Origin: Isochrysis galbana | Lineage: Eukaryota > Haptophyta > Isochrysidales > Isochrysidaceae | Length of the DNA: 64,000 bases | Assembly: GCA_018136815.1 (NCBI GenBank) | Contig: CM030931.1 | Location: 4,346,148-4,410,147 of the forward strand | Reading direction: 5' to 3' | Shown: positions 10,678 to 20,703 of the stretch, piece after piece | Layout of the letters: every line of letters begins with the position of its first letter | Position numbering within the stretch: position 1 is the stretch's first letter | The notes under the pieces: model-generated | Databases searched by the model: none | What the model was told of the DNA's origin: nothing | The model's input: only the letters and a program-made list of their open reading frames with translations | Translations under genes and position numbers: made by a program

Positions 10678-12194
10678 TCAACCATACTCGTCTTGCATCT
10701 GGTTTTCGAAGGCCTTTTCGGCGCGCTCGTCTGCAAGGGCCTTTGCGCGCTCAAACGCCTTTTGTTCCAAGGCGTCGATGTCGATACGCACGCGCTTGGA
10801 AGCGTGGACAGCGAGGTTGTCGAGTGGGACAACAGCCGCGGGGCAAAGCTCTGCAATCAGCCGACCCACGCGTGACTGGTCGAGCAGCTCAAGGTCGTTG
10901 ACGTCACGGTAGAACTCCTCCTTCTCCTCGAAGGCGGGGAAGCCTTCCCGCTCCGGCGCACGCTGCCCGCGCTCGCGTGGTGCCGGCGCATGCTTAAACT
11001 GCTTAATGCGGAGCTCGAATCCCAGCTTCACAGCCTTGGCGCACACGCCCACGGCGGTGCGCGGGCCGTTGAAGGCGATCGCATTGTTGCATACCTGCTT
11101 CACCTTGTCTTCAAATTCCTGCAGCCAAGCATCCCCGTCGGAGCCCTCGTCGCCATCGTCGGCCGATTGCTGATGTGCTTCGAGCCATCTCTTAATAGCG
11201 TCGAGATCGCATGGCTTCGAGGGCGGGCGCATCTGGTTGGCGAGAAAGTTGACGTATTCCTCGCCGAGTGCCTTCCAGTCCTCCTCGCGCCGCATCCACT
11301 CCGAGAGCGGTGAGCGCCGGATGTCGGCGAGTAGCAGCTTGGCACGCAGAAGCTTAGGGCATGGCGGCGCCTCCTGGTTAAGCTGGTCGTGAAGCTCGGC
11401 CATCACCTTCTCGAAGTCGCGCGCGAGCACGGACGCTTGGTCAAAGACAGGGATGGGCTTGTTCTTCATCACTTTCTTGCCAAGCTTGACTGGGTCATTG
11501 AAGAAGAGCGCGTTCTTCCACACCTGCCGCACATCGGCTGCGAAATCCTCGATGTACTGGTACGCCTTTTCGTCCCAGTCGCGCTTCCGGTCGAGCTCGA
11601 GCTTGTCACGGATCGTGCCAAGATCCATTGGCCTAAGGATCTCAATAGGGTAGGTCGGCAGCGAGAGCGCGACATAGTCCACCGGGACGTTGAAGAGTTC
11701 CTTACAGTACTCGCGTGCCATCAGCCGCTTGAGCACACGGCTCACCTGTATGGGGGAGAGGGTCCGCTAAGTCGACAACAAGAGCCCTTTGCAGGCCATC
11801 TAGTCGACAGACAAGACGATCATTGCCACCTTACTACCAGGAAACACCGAATCACACGATGCACCCTTCACGCACGTGCACACCGTCACTTATAGTACCG
11901 CTTGCCCTCGCAGCCGTCGCATTCGTCGTCGGCGTGTAGAGGCAGCCAACTCCACGTACACAGTCCACCCACATCCTCTCCGCGACCGCACCGCCTGGTC
12001 CATCCTTCCTCTGCTCAGCCCCTGCGCATCGGTCCAAAGCCTTCCACCGCCCCCATGCCCCCCTCCGCCGCCCTGCACAGCCCCGCGCGAACCTCGTTGG
12101 TGGTGGACTCCGTCATGGGCATCAGCACATGCTGCGGCGGCAGCCGAGTGCTCTGGAATGGGTCGTACTTCGGTGTCTTCGAGCTGCTCGCCAT
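10678..12194 (-). CDS. bromodomain / NET-domain protein
   Basis: Two exons, 12093-12194 and 10678-11745, joined in phase 0 (donor GTTCGCGC, acceptor CATACAG), giving 389 aa. Exon 1 supplies MASSSKTPKYDPFQ. Residues about 38-150 match a bromodomain of the BET type: MDLGTIRDKLE, a segment like FAADVRQVWKNALFFNDP with its acetyl-lysine-contacting Asn region, and a following helix. Residues about 170-280 look like a second, diverged bromodomain-like fold (LQEFEDKVKQVCNNAIAFNG). From about 310, DVNDLELLDQSRVGRLIAEL and RIDIDALEQKAFERA match the NET (extraterminal) domain. The family reads acetylated histones. Coupling of bromodomain and NET argues for a GTE/BET-like transcriptional regulator. The start exon is inferred from splicing. 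Confidence 0.82.
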
Positions 12195-12601
12195 CGGGCC
12201 GCAAGCGGACGCCGGACGGTGAAGCGAGATGAATGGAGGCGGGCGGGGGGGGGCGGCGAGGAGGCGCTCCCGTTAGTTCGCGCCTGCGATGGGTGATGGG
12301 TGTGAAGGAAAGAAAAAATGCCGGCAGGCGAGAACCAACAAAGGATCTGCAGCAATGTTACTGTCACTAATTATGAGAACTAGCTCCTTGCTTCCCACAG
12401 GCATCACTGATGCGTTGGGTGAAGATGGGAAGCTACGGGCAGGGACACGTGGGGCCCTGGCCGCCTCCCACGGGTCCCTCCCGAAGCTTCTTGCCGGCGG
12501 CGACCCACCCGATGCGATCCAGGCCGGAGCAAAGCCCACGGGCCCGGGCGGCAAAGGGGGCAAGCAGCCAAAGCCGACCACAGCAAGGGCGAGTGGAACC
12601 A
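12195..12601. other. intergenic between the bromodomain gene and the RT remnant
   Basis: The 5' flank of the bromodomain gene. G-rich at 12240-12262; no recognisable gene or repeat. ORFs on the + strand from 12410 onward are antisense to the reverse-transcriptase frame. Confidence 0.45.
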
Positions 12602-13990
12602 CTACAAATGCACTCGCCGACGCTTACGACCGCGCGCGCGCGGACGATCGGAGCGACGGCTAGCAGAGGAACCGACCTCAGCAACCACGGAGTCGTACAC
12701 CGCACGCCAGGAAAGGAGAGGAGGAACCACCGCGCACACGGGGGTGGACCGGAAAAAGCTAGCGAGGTCTGCCGTACCACCCCGAGAGGGCCAGTCGGCA
12801 ATGTTAGCCGAGGAACGCACATATTCGAACCAAACGTCCACGCGGGATGCCAAGACAACCGCCCAAAAGGCGTGAACCAAGCGCGCCGAGTCGACGGACG
12901 AGGAGTAGCCCTTGACCAAGGCACCCAAGGCGGACGAGTTGTCAATGAAGTGAAGGACCCGGCGGCCCGACAAAAGCCCTCGAAGAGAGAAGTAAGCCGA
13001 GACAGCCGCAAGTATCTCAAGCTGGTTGACGTGCTGAGCGCGAGCCGCCAACGAAGACAGGAGAGCATCACCCGCTCGAGACGACATGTGAAACCACTCT
13101 CCGGGAGGCAGGTGCACCCCACGAAAAAGGACGCCCGAGGCGGAAACGTCCTCAGCCGGCACGAATACGACGAAGCCGATGCCATCGGGAACTGGCGCAC
13201 TAGGCTCCCACATAGCGTCGGACCAAATGACGACCGGGCGAGAAACCGGGCGCTCCGGGCGGGCGAGACGGAAGAGGTGCGGCCGGAGCCGGGGAGACCC
13301 ATCAGGCCCTGCCAGCATGTGTAAGAGAAAAGACAAAGACTCTCGCGCCGACTCAGAAAGGGGGGCGTCCGGGTGCATCGCCGTCAACGCATGCAAGGGC
13401 TGAAGAGCAGCCCGGCCAAAGCGGTGGGCCGACCACGAGAGGACAAACTGCAAGCGTCCCACCAATTTCGAGAGGCCTACGCACCGGTTCAATGCCAGCA
13501 ATGCCAGAGCGCCACGAAGTTCCGCTACCGTCTTACGGAGGGAAGCATCAGACACGACCGACGTGACCACCCGCTCCGCAGCGAAGCGCGAGAAGTTGTG
13601 GAAGAAGCCGAGGAAGACGCCGGACCCCGCGGGCGCGACAGACTTGCCTTGCCCGAGCGAGGCCCCCGCGAAGGGGAACCCCAAGAGGGAAGCATACGAC
13701 CGCAGAAGGACCTGACCACCGGCTGCGAAGTCCGGGTCCACGACGCAGAAGTCGTCGAAGTAGTGGCCTAGCACTAGGCACAGAAGGCGGACCGCCGAGC
13801 GCGCAAGAAAGGCGCTCAAGCGATTGAATTGGACAACCGCCGATTTGAGCCGTTCTAAATATCTCTTAAATTGAGTGTTTATGTAGTTGTCGGCCTTAGA
13901 TGAGACGCAGGGAAAAGCGCTGACACGGCGCCTCCTCGGGGGGGGGGGGGACGTGCACCGCGGGAAGCAGAGAAAAAAAGTTGTCTGCAT
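12602..13990 (-). mobile_element. retroelement fragment: reverse transcriptase C-terminal part plus RNase H
   Basis: An open frame of 462 codons. About residues 70-85 carry GHYFDDFCVVDP, the YxDD-type catalytic box of a reverse transcriptase, followed by thumb-like sequence (KTVAELRGALALLALNRCVG). Around 250-380 an RNase H-type fold follows: VVIWSDAMWEPSAPVPDGIG, FIDNSSALGALVKGYSSS and EYVRSSANIADWPSRGG. The pairing and spacing resemble DIRS-like or related retroelements of dinoflagellates and haptophytes. The fingers and palm N-terminal half, gag, and any integrase or tyrosine recombinase are missing, so the copy is truncated. The C-terminus is basic (RRSDRPRARGRKRRR). No LTRs were seen. The frame is intact across the retained part, so decay is recent or slow. 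Confidence 0.8.
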
Positions 13991-15731
13991 TTAATTTTAA
14001 AATACTGCTATATACAACTGTGGACATTCGATCGCTCAAATCGACTGATGTCCCACGTTTGACGGAACGACACCTAAGCTGACCGCGCCCGCGGGCGGGG
14101 GGGCGAGACGCCCCCAGTGCCCAAGCTCGCGACGCTCCTCCGCGCAAAGCCGCACATCCGGGGGGGGGCGCCGGAGAGATCCCCCCGCAGCTGGGCCACG
14201 CAGCGGGACCGCCCTGGCCCCGACCGGCCAGGCGTCGGACCCGCCGGGGCCCGGAATGGCGCAGCGCGAGGAGGGGAGGGCCAGGGAAGAGGAGGCCCTG
14301 GCGCCGCCGCGCGCGCCGCGAGGGAGAGAGAAGGGAGAGAGAGCGCTCTCCGTCGCGGCCGCGGTCCTACAATTAGTTGACTACCGCAAGCGTTGAGAAC
14401 GTCGCTCTCGCCTCAGAGTTTTCTGGTTGTCCTAGTTTAATCCTAGTGCTGAGGGACCGTGCCTCATCGCCAACGGAGCCCTTTCCTACCCCGTGATGGG
14501 GTGTGTGCGCGGTTGGTGCATGGCTCGTCCGGTGTTTGTGGCTAGGGATGCTAGCCAACAAGACTTCTCACAAGACTACAATCTTCAACGTGGTGGTACC
14601 CCCGCCGAGAGACCACCCCAGCTTCTACAACAATAGCAATAGCGCGCTCGACGACGCCGCTCAAGGCTGCCTCGTGGCGCCCTCGGTCGCAGGTCGAAGT
14701 TGGTTTCTCGAGCCCTTGGTGTTTTTAGCGGTTAGCGTCTTTATTAGTTTTTGCGATACTTATACTTACGTAGTACACGTTCAAGTCCATGAAAACACAT
14801 AGATGTCACATAGTGAAAATATATTGCTGTGCGTATGCGTATAGAACCAGGATCTTTGGTCCGGGTCCACTGCCAATGCCCATGATTTCGTGTTTCCGCA
14901 TGAGCATGAAGGCCATGGTAAAATAATACCGGAGGGGGACCTGAAATATATTTCCGCACGGCCGTAAGAGTCAGAGGCCTGAAATCGGGTATTTTTGGAA
15001 AAAAATTTTGCCGGAAGACCGAAGACCCCCGTTTTTATTGCTCATCTTCCGTACCAGAACCTATAGGGAGCTTATTTAGGCCTTTGTTTGCCCATTACCA
15101 TTACAGATGGTGCCCTCCGCACCCCCCTAGTGAGTGACCGGGCTAGAGCTTCTAAAAACCAAGCGTCATAGACGAATTTATGATAGGGAGGACTGCCCAG
15201 GCCTAGGAGGGGTCCCATTTCACATCCGGAGGCCCCCTAGGGCCCTCCTAGGGCCTCTGGGGGCTCCCAATGTAGCCATAATGTACTAAAAACATGTTGA
15301 CCATCCTCCTGGAGGACTAGGCACCTACTAGGGTTTAAGTTCATGTACTTTTATTCTATGTTCGACATAGTTGCCCGAAAGCTCAAGAGATCTGATCCCT
15401 CCGTATCCTGTGGGTCGTCCGTCGTCGTCCTCTCTACTCCTAACGATCCCCGCCAAGGGAGAGAGGGAATGCTTGTGTGGCGAGAGGGGAGAGCAGCAGA
15501 GGATTTGCGATGAGAGAAATATAGAAATTGGAGGATGCGCCAGCGACGCGAGGACTATTTTACTTTAGAGAGCGAGAGAGAAAAAGAGAAGTCTACGCAG
15601 AGAGAGAGAGGAGAGAGAGGGGAGAGCGAGGGGAGAGCGAGAGAGAGAGAGAGAGGAATTTTTTTGTTCGCGCGTCGCCCTCGCTGCTGCGAGAGTCGCA
15701 GCTCGCAGTCCTCGCGACCCCTTCCCCACTC
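13991..15731. other. gene-free repeat-rich stretch
   Basis: 14014-14070 shares a GATGTCCCACGTTTGACGGA-like segment with 24640-24665. 14090-14380 is very GC-rich with palindromic blocks and resembles the structured elements in style, though I cannot align it confidently. 14414-14450 is repeat F. 15205-15275 is a palindrome-rich block (GGAGGCCCCCTAGGGCCCTC). 15560-15655 is (GA)n just before the next gene. No gene found. Confidence 0.45.
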
Positions 15732-16457
15732 ATGGCGGCGGCGCGTTCTCTGTGGCCGCTCGCTCTCCTCGCCCTCGCGCTGCGTGGGGCGGCCGCACTG
15801 GTGGCGCCGCCTTTCCGGACAGTGCTCGAGTCACCGCGCGCCGCGCCGCGCGCGCTTCCAGTCGCGCACGCCGTCGAGGGCCAGCAGAACGTCATTACCT
15901 GCTCGAATTGTAAGGCGTCGTACGCAGTCGAGCCGGACGCGCTCGGCTCAGGAGCGGGCAGGCGCGTGCGCTGCTCGAACTGCGATCATGAATGGTTTCA
16001 GTCGGTTGCACGCCTCTCTTCCCTCCCGGACAATATGCACCTCGTCGAATATCCTCAGGAAATGAAGGATCGTCTGGCTGCAGGCAAGCCAGCTGAGATT
16101 CGCGCCAACTTCCGGGCCTATGTGGGTAACCTGCCGTTCGACGCGACGGAGGACGACTTGACAGAACTGTTCGAACCGTATGGCAACGTCGTCCGCGTGA
16201 ATGTGATGATGGACGAGGACGGAAGATCTCGCGGCTTTGCTTTCGTGAACATGGAGAAGGTGGAGGAGGGCCTCGCGGCTGTTGCCGCGTTGGATGGCAC
16301 TATGTTGTTTGGGCGCTCCCTCTCCATCTCGGAGGGGAAACAGCAATCCTCGCCGCGCGGGCGTGGTGATGACGGCGGTCGTGGCCGAAGCGAGTGGAGA
16401 GGCCGGGGCCGTGGTGGCTCTCGCGGCCGCGGCCGTGGAGGCCGTGGAAGTAATTGA
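15732..16457 (+). CDS. zinc-ribbon plus RRM plus RGG protein, probably plastid-targeted
   Basis: Single exon, 241 aa from the ATG at 15732; the frame is open upstream but is microsatellite there. Residues 1-20 form a hydrophobic signal-like segment ending GAAALVAPPF, followed by an Arg/Ala/Pro-rich transit-like stretch. At about 56-89 there is a CxxC...CxxC ribbon (CSNCKASYAV ... VRCSNCDHEW), like the small zinc ribbons of the MJ0042/DZR type. At about 132-205 lies an RRM with RNP2 YVGNLPF and RNP1 RGFAFVN. The C-terminus is rich in Gly and Arg (GRGRGGSRGRGRGGRG). RRM and RGG bind RNA; the ribbon is unusual in front of them. Organellar RNA processing is inferred from the leader and domains, not shown. 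Confidence 0.82.
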   Translation: MAAARSLWPLALLALALRGAAALVAPPFRTVLESPRAAPRALPVAHAVEGQQNVITCSNCKASYAVEPDALGSGAGRRVRCSNCDHEWFQSVARLSSLPDNMHLVEYPQEMKDRLAAGKPAEIRANFRAYVGNLPFDATEDDLTELFEPYGNVVRVNVMMDEDGRSRGFAFVNMEKVEEGLAAVAALDGTMLFGRSLSISEGKQQSSPRGRGDDGGRGRSEWRGRGRGGSRGRGRGGRGSN

Positions 16458-16918
16458 GAATGCAATGGAGAAGTCGTGACAGAGGTTTATGCTACTACTA
16501 TGTGTATAGTGTGAGCAGTGACCGAAGGGTTTCGAGCGGCTTCTTCGGTAGATCATCAGCGGTGCTCCGCGATTGGCCCTCTGGGTGATGTGGCGCTAGG
16601 CGCATGGCGCATGATGGGAAAAGCGACCGCAAGACTCGGGTCCGCCATGTGCTAGTCTGTCTTGCCGTCGTTGCATGTGGCATCTTATGTGTGATTGCAA
16701 TCAGTGATTGTGGTTTGAGATTGGTGATAGGTGCTTTTGATCACTCGGGCGATTTGTCTTCTGATTCGCAATGGTGGGCCAATCGTCTTGTCATTATTGT
16801 AATGCTGTACCGCCAACTCGCTCAAACATGAGACGGTTGCCGTTGCGCCGTTAATCATTTGTCATTTGCGAGAGACCGAAACCTCAGGCCCCAGGCTCGT
16901 TTTTTTCTCCGATCCCAC
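16458..16918. other. intergenic, nothing recognised
   Basis: The 3' flank of the RNA-binding protein gene, lower in GC, without a convincing ORF or repeat. Confidence 0.5.
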
Positions 16919-17340
16919 CAACTAAATTTATACTCGGTTCGCCCATGGGGGGGGCACGAGTCCCCCCCCCCCCCCTACTCCTCCCCCACTGTCGGGGAGG
17001 AACCACCCACCCTCCTGGCATGCCCTTATCCCGTATGGCTTGCCAACTTAAGCTGCTAACTTGCGCCAGGAGCAGGAGCGGACTACACAGCTAAACCACT
17101 CTCTCCCGCACAGGCTCGCCTGGTTTTCTCGGCCTGGCTTGTCGTGGCCAGCCCATTGCTCCAACCCCTCCTCCCCCCTGGTCGACAGGCCGACAGGTGC
17201 AGCGTGGGGGCGTGGGGGCCGAGAGACCGCGCCTCCTCTCTCTGCCCCCTGGGCTGGCAAGGCGGCTTGCCTTCATCCTGTACCACGCCCTCCGCCCGGG
17301 GGGGGTGCACGCCTTGCATCCCCAGGGGTACGTACGGGGG
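16919..17340 (+). mobile_element. truncated, diverged copy of the structured element (A head and core)
   Basis: Starts with AACTAAATTTATACTCGGTT, close to the family head, then the GGGGGGGCACGAG...CCCCCCC hairpin, the AGGAACCACCCACCCTCCTG box, CTTGTCGTGGCCAGCCCATT and CCTGGTCGACAGGCCGACAG. It breaks off after the CTCTGCCCCCTGGGCTGGC block, so the core end, splice-like box and tail are missing. An extra segment interrupts it near 17043-17090. Confidence 0.7.
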
Positions 17341-17639
17341 CTCTATGCTCTATACCATTTTTAACCTTTACAATACAACATACGACGTTCGAACGTGACG
17401 TTCTTCCACTTCCACACTTTATCTTTATCCACATGAGTAGTGAGTAGCACGTGTACATGTACCTCGCTGTTGGCTATTGGCGACTCGCAATCGAGTGTTA
17501 GCCTGGTCACTCACTCTTTTTAACCACTATTTCCCACCTCCCCTGGCCAAACTACAAGCTGACATCATTCCTACCGCCAAGCGCGCGCCGCGGCCGCGCG
17601 CATTCGCCTGCACATGTTCCCCATCGCACTAACCCACCC

Positions 17640-18061
17640 CTTCTCCACAGAGCCACAGAGCATCCGAGCCGCAAGGAAGGCACCCAGAGCCAGCGAGGCC
17701 AGCGAGGGAGAGGCAGGGGAGGCCAGGGGCCCAGCCCCAGCCTCCGCTGCCCCCTGAGCTGGCCCAGCTGGCTCTCTGGGGGGACCCGAGGGTCCCTCCA
17801 GAGGGGGGCCATAGCGCGCGCGGGCATCGCACGCCGGAAGAGAACGAAGAGAACGACGAGAAAAGAACGACAAAAGAACGACACGATCTGGTCCGAGGAA
17901 AGGTAATACTCACGCTCGTTTACGATATGTTTACAGGTCGACACCCGATGTGACAGGCGGGCACCGCGAAAGCGCGGCGCCAGACGAAGAACGACCCAAG
18001 AGGCGGGGTCCACAAAACGAAGAGACAAAATAAGGTAAGCGACGCACGCGTTTACGTTTGT
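17640..18061 (+). mobile_element. core of the hairpin-headed subfamily (A2), headless
   Basis: Aligns by eye along its length with 43970-44415 inside the complete element at 43774-44606: the GCCAGCGAGGGAGAGGCAGG box, GAGGGTCCC, two GGTAA...GTTTAC boxes (about 17900 and 18032), and AGCGCGGCGCCAGACGA. Its head is absent, and it is joined directly to an inverted head of the other subfamily at 18062. Confidence 0.65.
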
Positions 18062-18153
18062 CCGTGGTTCCTCCCCCATGGCAGGGGAGGAGTAGAGAGA
18101 GGAGGGGGCTCGTGCCCCCCCATGGGTCAACCAAGTATAAACTTAGTTGTGTA
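18062..18153 (-). mobile_element. isolated inverted head of the A subfamily
   Basis: The reverse complement reads CAACTAAGTTTATACTTGGT, then the ATGGGGGGGCACGAGCCCCC hairpin and CTCCTCCCCTGCCATGGGGG, the first about 90 bp of the intact elements. It stops abruptly against the A2 core in opposite orientation, producing a chimeric junction. Confidence 0.7.
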
Positions 18154-18514
18154 GATCAGGTTCTTTAATGGTAGTCCAGTAGCTGACAGCTGATATCAGT
18201 ATTCCCCCATGGGAGGTCGTTTGCCTTCATTTGGTACCCGGTCGGAAAAGGGCGCGCAGCCGCCCTTGCTGACCAAGCGACGTCCCCCGCGAGCACCCCG
18301 AAGGAGAGGCCGAGCAGCACCACGTACGCGACGAGAACGCCGTCGCCTTGGCTCGGCATAAGGGCGCGTCCCGAGAGGCACCGGGCGTGCCGCGCACGAG
18401 CGCGTTGAGCGGATGCAGCGGAGCGAGGGCGAAGGCGACGATCCCGAGCGTGTGGTGCGAGAAGGGGGCACCCACGCCGACGGCGAGCGCGACGCCGGAA
18501 ACGTTGAAAAAAAA

Positions 18515-18904
18515 ATGGACATACGAGTAGATATGCCCTCGAAACGACTTTTGATTGCCCTCGCGGTGGTCGTCGCCACCGTGGTCGCCGCCATCGTCGT
18601 GGCGTTGGTACTCACGAATAAGAAGCAGCCAGATAGATGTAAGGATGTGGATGGAGAGTGTGCAAACGATGGAGACTGTTGTCACGATCTCGTGTGTTCC
18701 GACCAAAAGTGCCGTACGGTCCCACCGTGTATCGAGAAACGGGGGGGGTGCAGTTATGACGACGAGTGCTTTGAAGGACTTGAGTGCAATGACAACGGAG
18801 TGTGTGACACGCCATGCCGCGAGCCAGGGTCGGTGTGTCAAACTAACTCAGAGTGCTGTGGTGAATACACGTGTAGTAGTGGTACCTGCAAATATGATGA
18901 TTGA
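18515..18904 (+). CDS. cysteine-rich single-pass membrane protein
   Basis: 129 aa from the ATG at 18515. A short basic N-terminus (DMPSKR) is followed by a strongly hydrophobic helix (LLIALAVVVATVVAAIVVAL, residues about 10-31), then three tandem Cys modules of about 27 residues at 37-126. Modules one and three have the spacing C-x5-6-C-x5-CC-x4-C-x3-4-C; module two has a single Cys where the others have CC. The pattern resembles disulfide knots seen in secreted eukaryotic proteins. The topology suggests a lumenal or extracellular Cys-rich domain anchored in a membrane. I do not recognise the family and assign no function. It converges on the broken oxygenase gene (gap about 85 bp). The frame remains open upstream to about 18413, so a longer start cannot be excluded. 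Confidence 0.72.
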   Translation: MDIRVDMPSKRLLIALAVVVATVVAAIVVALVLTNKKQPDRCKDVDGECANDGDCCHDLVCSDQKCRTVPPCIEKRGGCSYDDECFEGLECNDNGVCDTPCREPGSVCQTNSECCGEYTCSSGTCKYDD

Positions 18905-18988
18905 TTCACACGCACAGCTTTTAGCCCGTCGGACGCACTCGCCGGGTAGCCGAGGGGGGGGGGGCGGGGCGGTGCTCCTCCGACAATT

Positions 18989-20645
18989 TCAGATCCCCGA
19001 CAGCGAAAAGCGTGTACAGCCACGGAAGCATTTGATATGGTACAGTAGGCTCTGCCCGAGGGTATACCCGGCTTCGAAGTTCCAAAGCCTACGCGGGGGC
19101 GGTACGGCGCACCCTTTTCGACGCACGAGGACGCGGAAGCCCACCGACTTCCTGCGGCTCTTGAGGACGCGAAAGTCGGACATGTGCAAGAAGCGGGGGC
19201 TGAATGCCAACATGTCTCCGGGCGTGAAATCCAAATACTTAGCACATCGGCTGATCTTGGACTCCCGTTCGTGCTGAGGGGTGACGAACATCAATGTTTG
19301 GTTGTCGTCTGCAAGCATCACACGGCCATTCTCTCCTTCATTGGAATCAAATATGAACATGTTACCCCAGTTGTGCTCGTGATCGTTTTCAAGAAGCATC
19401 CAGACTTGAAACCCGTCGTTCGGATAGAATTCCCACTGGATGTCATTGTGGATCTGGGGGAAGTATTTTTCAAACCTTCTAATATTCTTACCGCACTCGC
19501 GGCGAATGGAACCACTACCTACTACACGTAGCACGTAGCATACTTTCTACACCCCCACTCCCCGGCCCTTCTCCCCCCGCCATAAGGCGGCTCCCCCCGT
19601 GCACTACTAGGGGGATTGGGGTGAAGGGCTTAGATATGGTCCGGTGGCCCGCGCCCCCCCCCGGTGATCTTTCCTCCCCTTCCTCCTGTGTCTCCGAGTG
19701 GGCGGCCGACTCTGTCCCGACTTATCCTGTAAACAGGTGCGGGACTTACCAATTTTCCGGTGAGCGGAGCTCTCGCTCCGCCCCCCCCTTCTCCGCGCTC
19801 TCTCTCCCCTCTCCTGCGGCACGCGCGATGGCGCGCCTGCGGCAGGCCTGCAGCTGCCCTCTGGCGGCCCCTGGAGGCTCCTGGAGGCCAGCTCAGGGGG
19901 CAGAGGAGGCTGGGGCTGGGCCCTGGCCTCCCCTGCCTCTCCCTCGCTGGCGCTCCTGGGCCTCTGGGGCCCCCACTCTGCACCTGTCTGCCTGTCGACC
20001 AGGGGGGGAGGGGGGGTTGGAGCGATGGGCTGGCCACGACAGGCCAGGACGCGCGAGGCAGGCGTGCCTGCCAGGGAGAGAGTGGGTCAGCAGGGCAGTG
20101 GCCTCCTGGCAAGCCATCAGGCGTGCCAGGAGGATGAGTGGTTCCTCCCCCATGGCAGGGGAGGAGTGGAGAGAGGGGAGGCTCGTGCCCCCCCATGGGG
20201 CAACCAAGTATAAACTTAGTTGGATCTGGGGGAAGTACGCGCCCTCTTTGGACAGCACATCTAAGACGATCAAGTCCTCAAGCTTGAGCTCGCGCCCATC
20301 ACAATGAATGTGCGGCAAAATCATCTTGAGCAACGCATCGATATCCCCCCGCGCGACCTTCCGCTTCAATGCTTGTACATACTCCGAGGCGCCCAAGCAG
20401 AAGGCCCACTCATCGTGTCCTCTCTTGCAGTCGTATGGGGTGGTGGGCAATAAGTCGTCCCTTCTGACATTGCGAATATCGAAGACTTGTGAGAAATGAG
20501 CATACAAATTGCGGTTTATCCTCAACCGAGCCGTTGTCACGCGGTCGATGTACGCGTTCTTGAGACGCTCATGGCACAATAGCAGTGTGATCACACAAGC
20601 CAACAGGACGCAGAGCACCAGGGCACACGTGGGCTTGGTACGCAT
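18989..20645 (-). pseudogene. 2-oxoglutarate/Fe(II) oxygenase-like gene split by a mobile element
   Basis: The 5' part (20645 down to 20221) encodes a short cytoplasmic end, a transmembrane helix (about residues 6-23) and a helical region. The 3' part (19448 down to 18989) carries HNDIQWEFYPNDGFQVWMLL, GNMFIFDS and SPRFLHMSDFRVLKSRRKS, a pattern like phytanoyl-CoA-hydroxylase-type oxygenases, with a candidate metal-binding HxD near HND and a distal His. Between them sits a 755-bp element flanked by a 17-bp duplication. Removing the element and one duplication leaves 885 nt in one frame (294 codons plus stop), so the gene was intact before insertion. Unless the element is spliced out, translation would run into it. 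Similar proteins occur in algae and, as I recall, in large algal DNA viruses. Substrate unknown. Confidence 0.7.
19466..20220 (-). mobile_element. full-length structured element (A) inserted in the oxygenase gene
   Basis: 755 bp, in the same orientation as the host gene. In its own sense it starts CAACTAAGTTTATACTTGGT and ends GGTAAGAATATTAGAAGGTT followed by an A-run. A 17-bp target-site duplication (TGGATCTGGGGGAAGTA on the + strand) lies at 19449-19465 and 20221-20237. It contains the GC-rich head hairpins, the core and the GGTAAGTCCCGCACC...GTTTACAG box. ORFs inside it are not conserved in a way that suggests protein. Confidence 0.88.
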
Positions 20646-20703
20646 GATTCTCCTTACCCAATCACGAGCGAAAAACACAGACTGAGGGTGCGCACGTATT
20701 CCG

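Noticed and set aside
12410-13324. 304-codon + strand ORF
   Set aside because: Antisense shadow of the reverse transcriptase/RNase H frame.
18165-18500. Hydrophobic - strand frames (for example LVAYVVLLGLSFGVLAGDVA)
   Set aside because: Split over frames, partly antisense to the Cys-rich gene, and no family match; could be a membrane-protein remnant but not supportable.
19893-20220. C-terminal extension of the oxygenase ORF into the mobile element
   Set aside because: This part is element sequence read in frame by chance; it contains the element head and core, not oxygenase.
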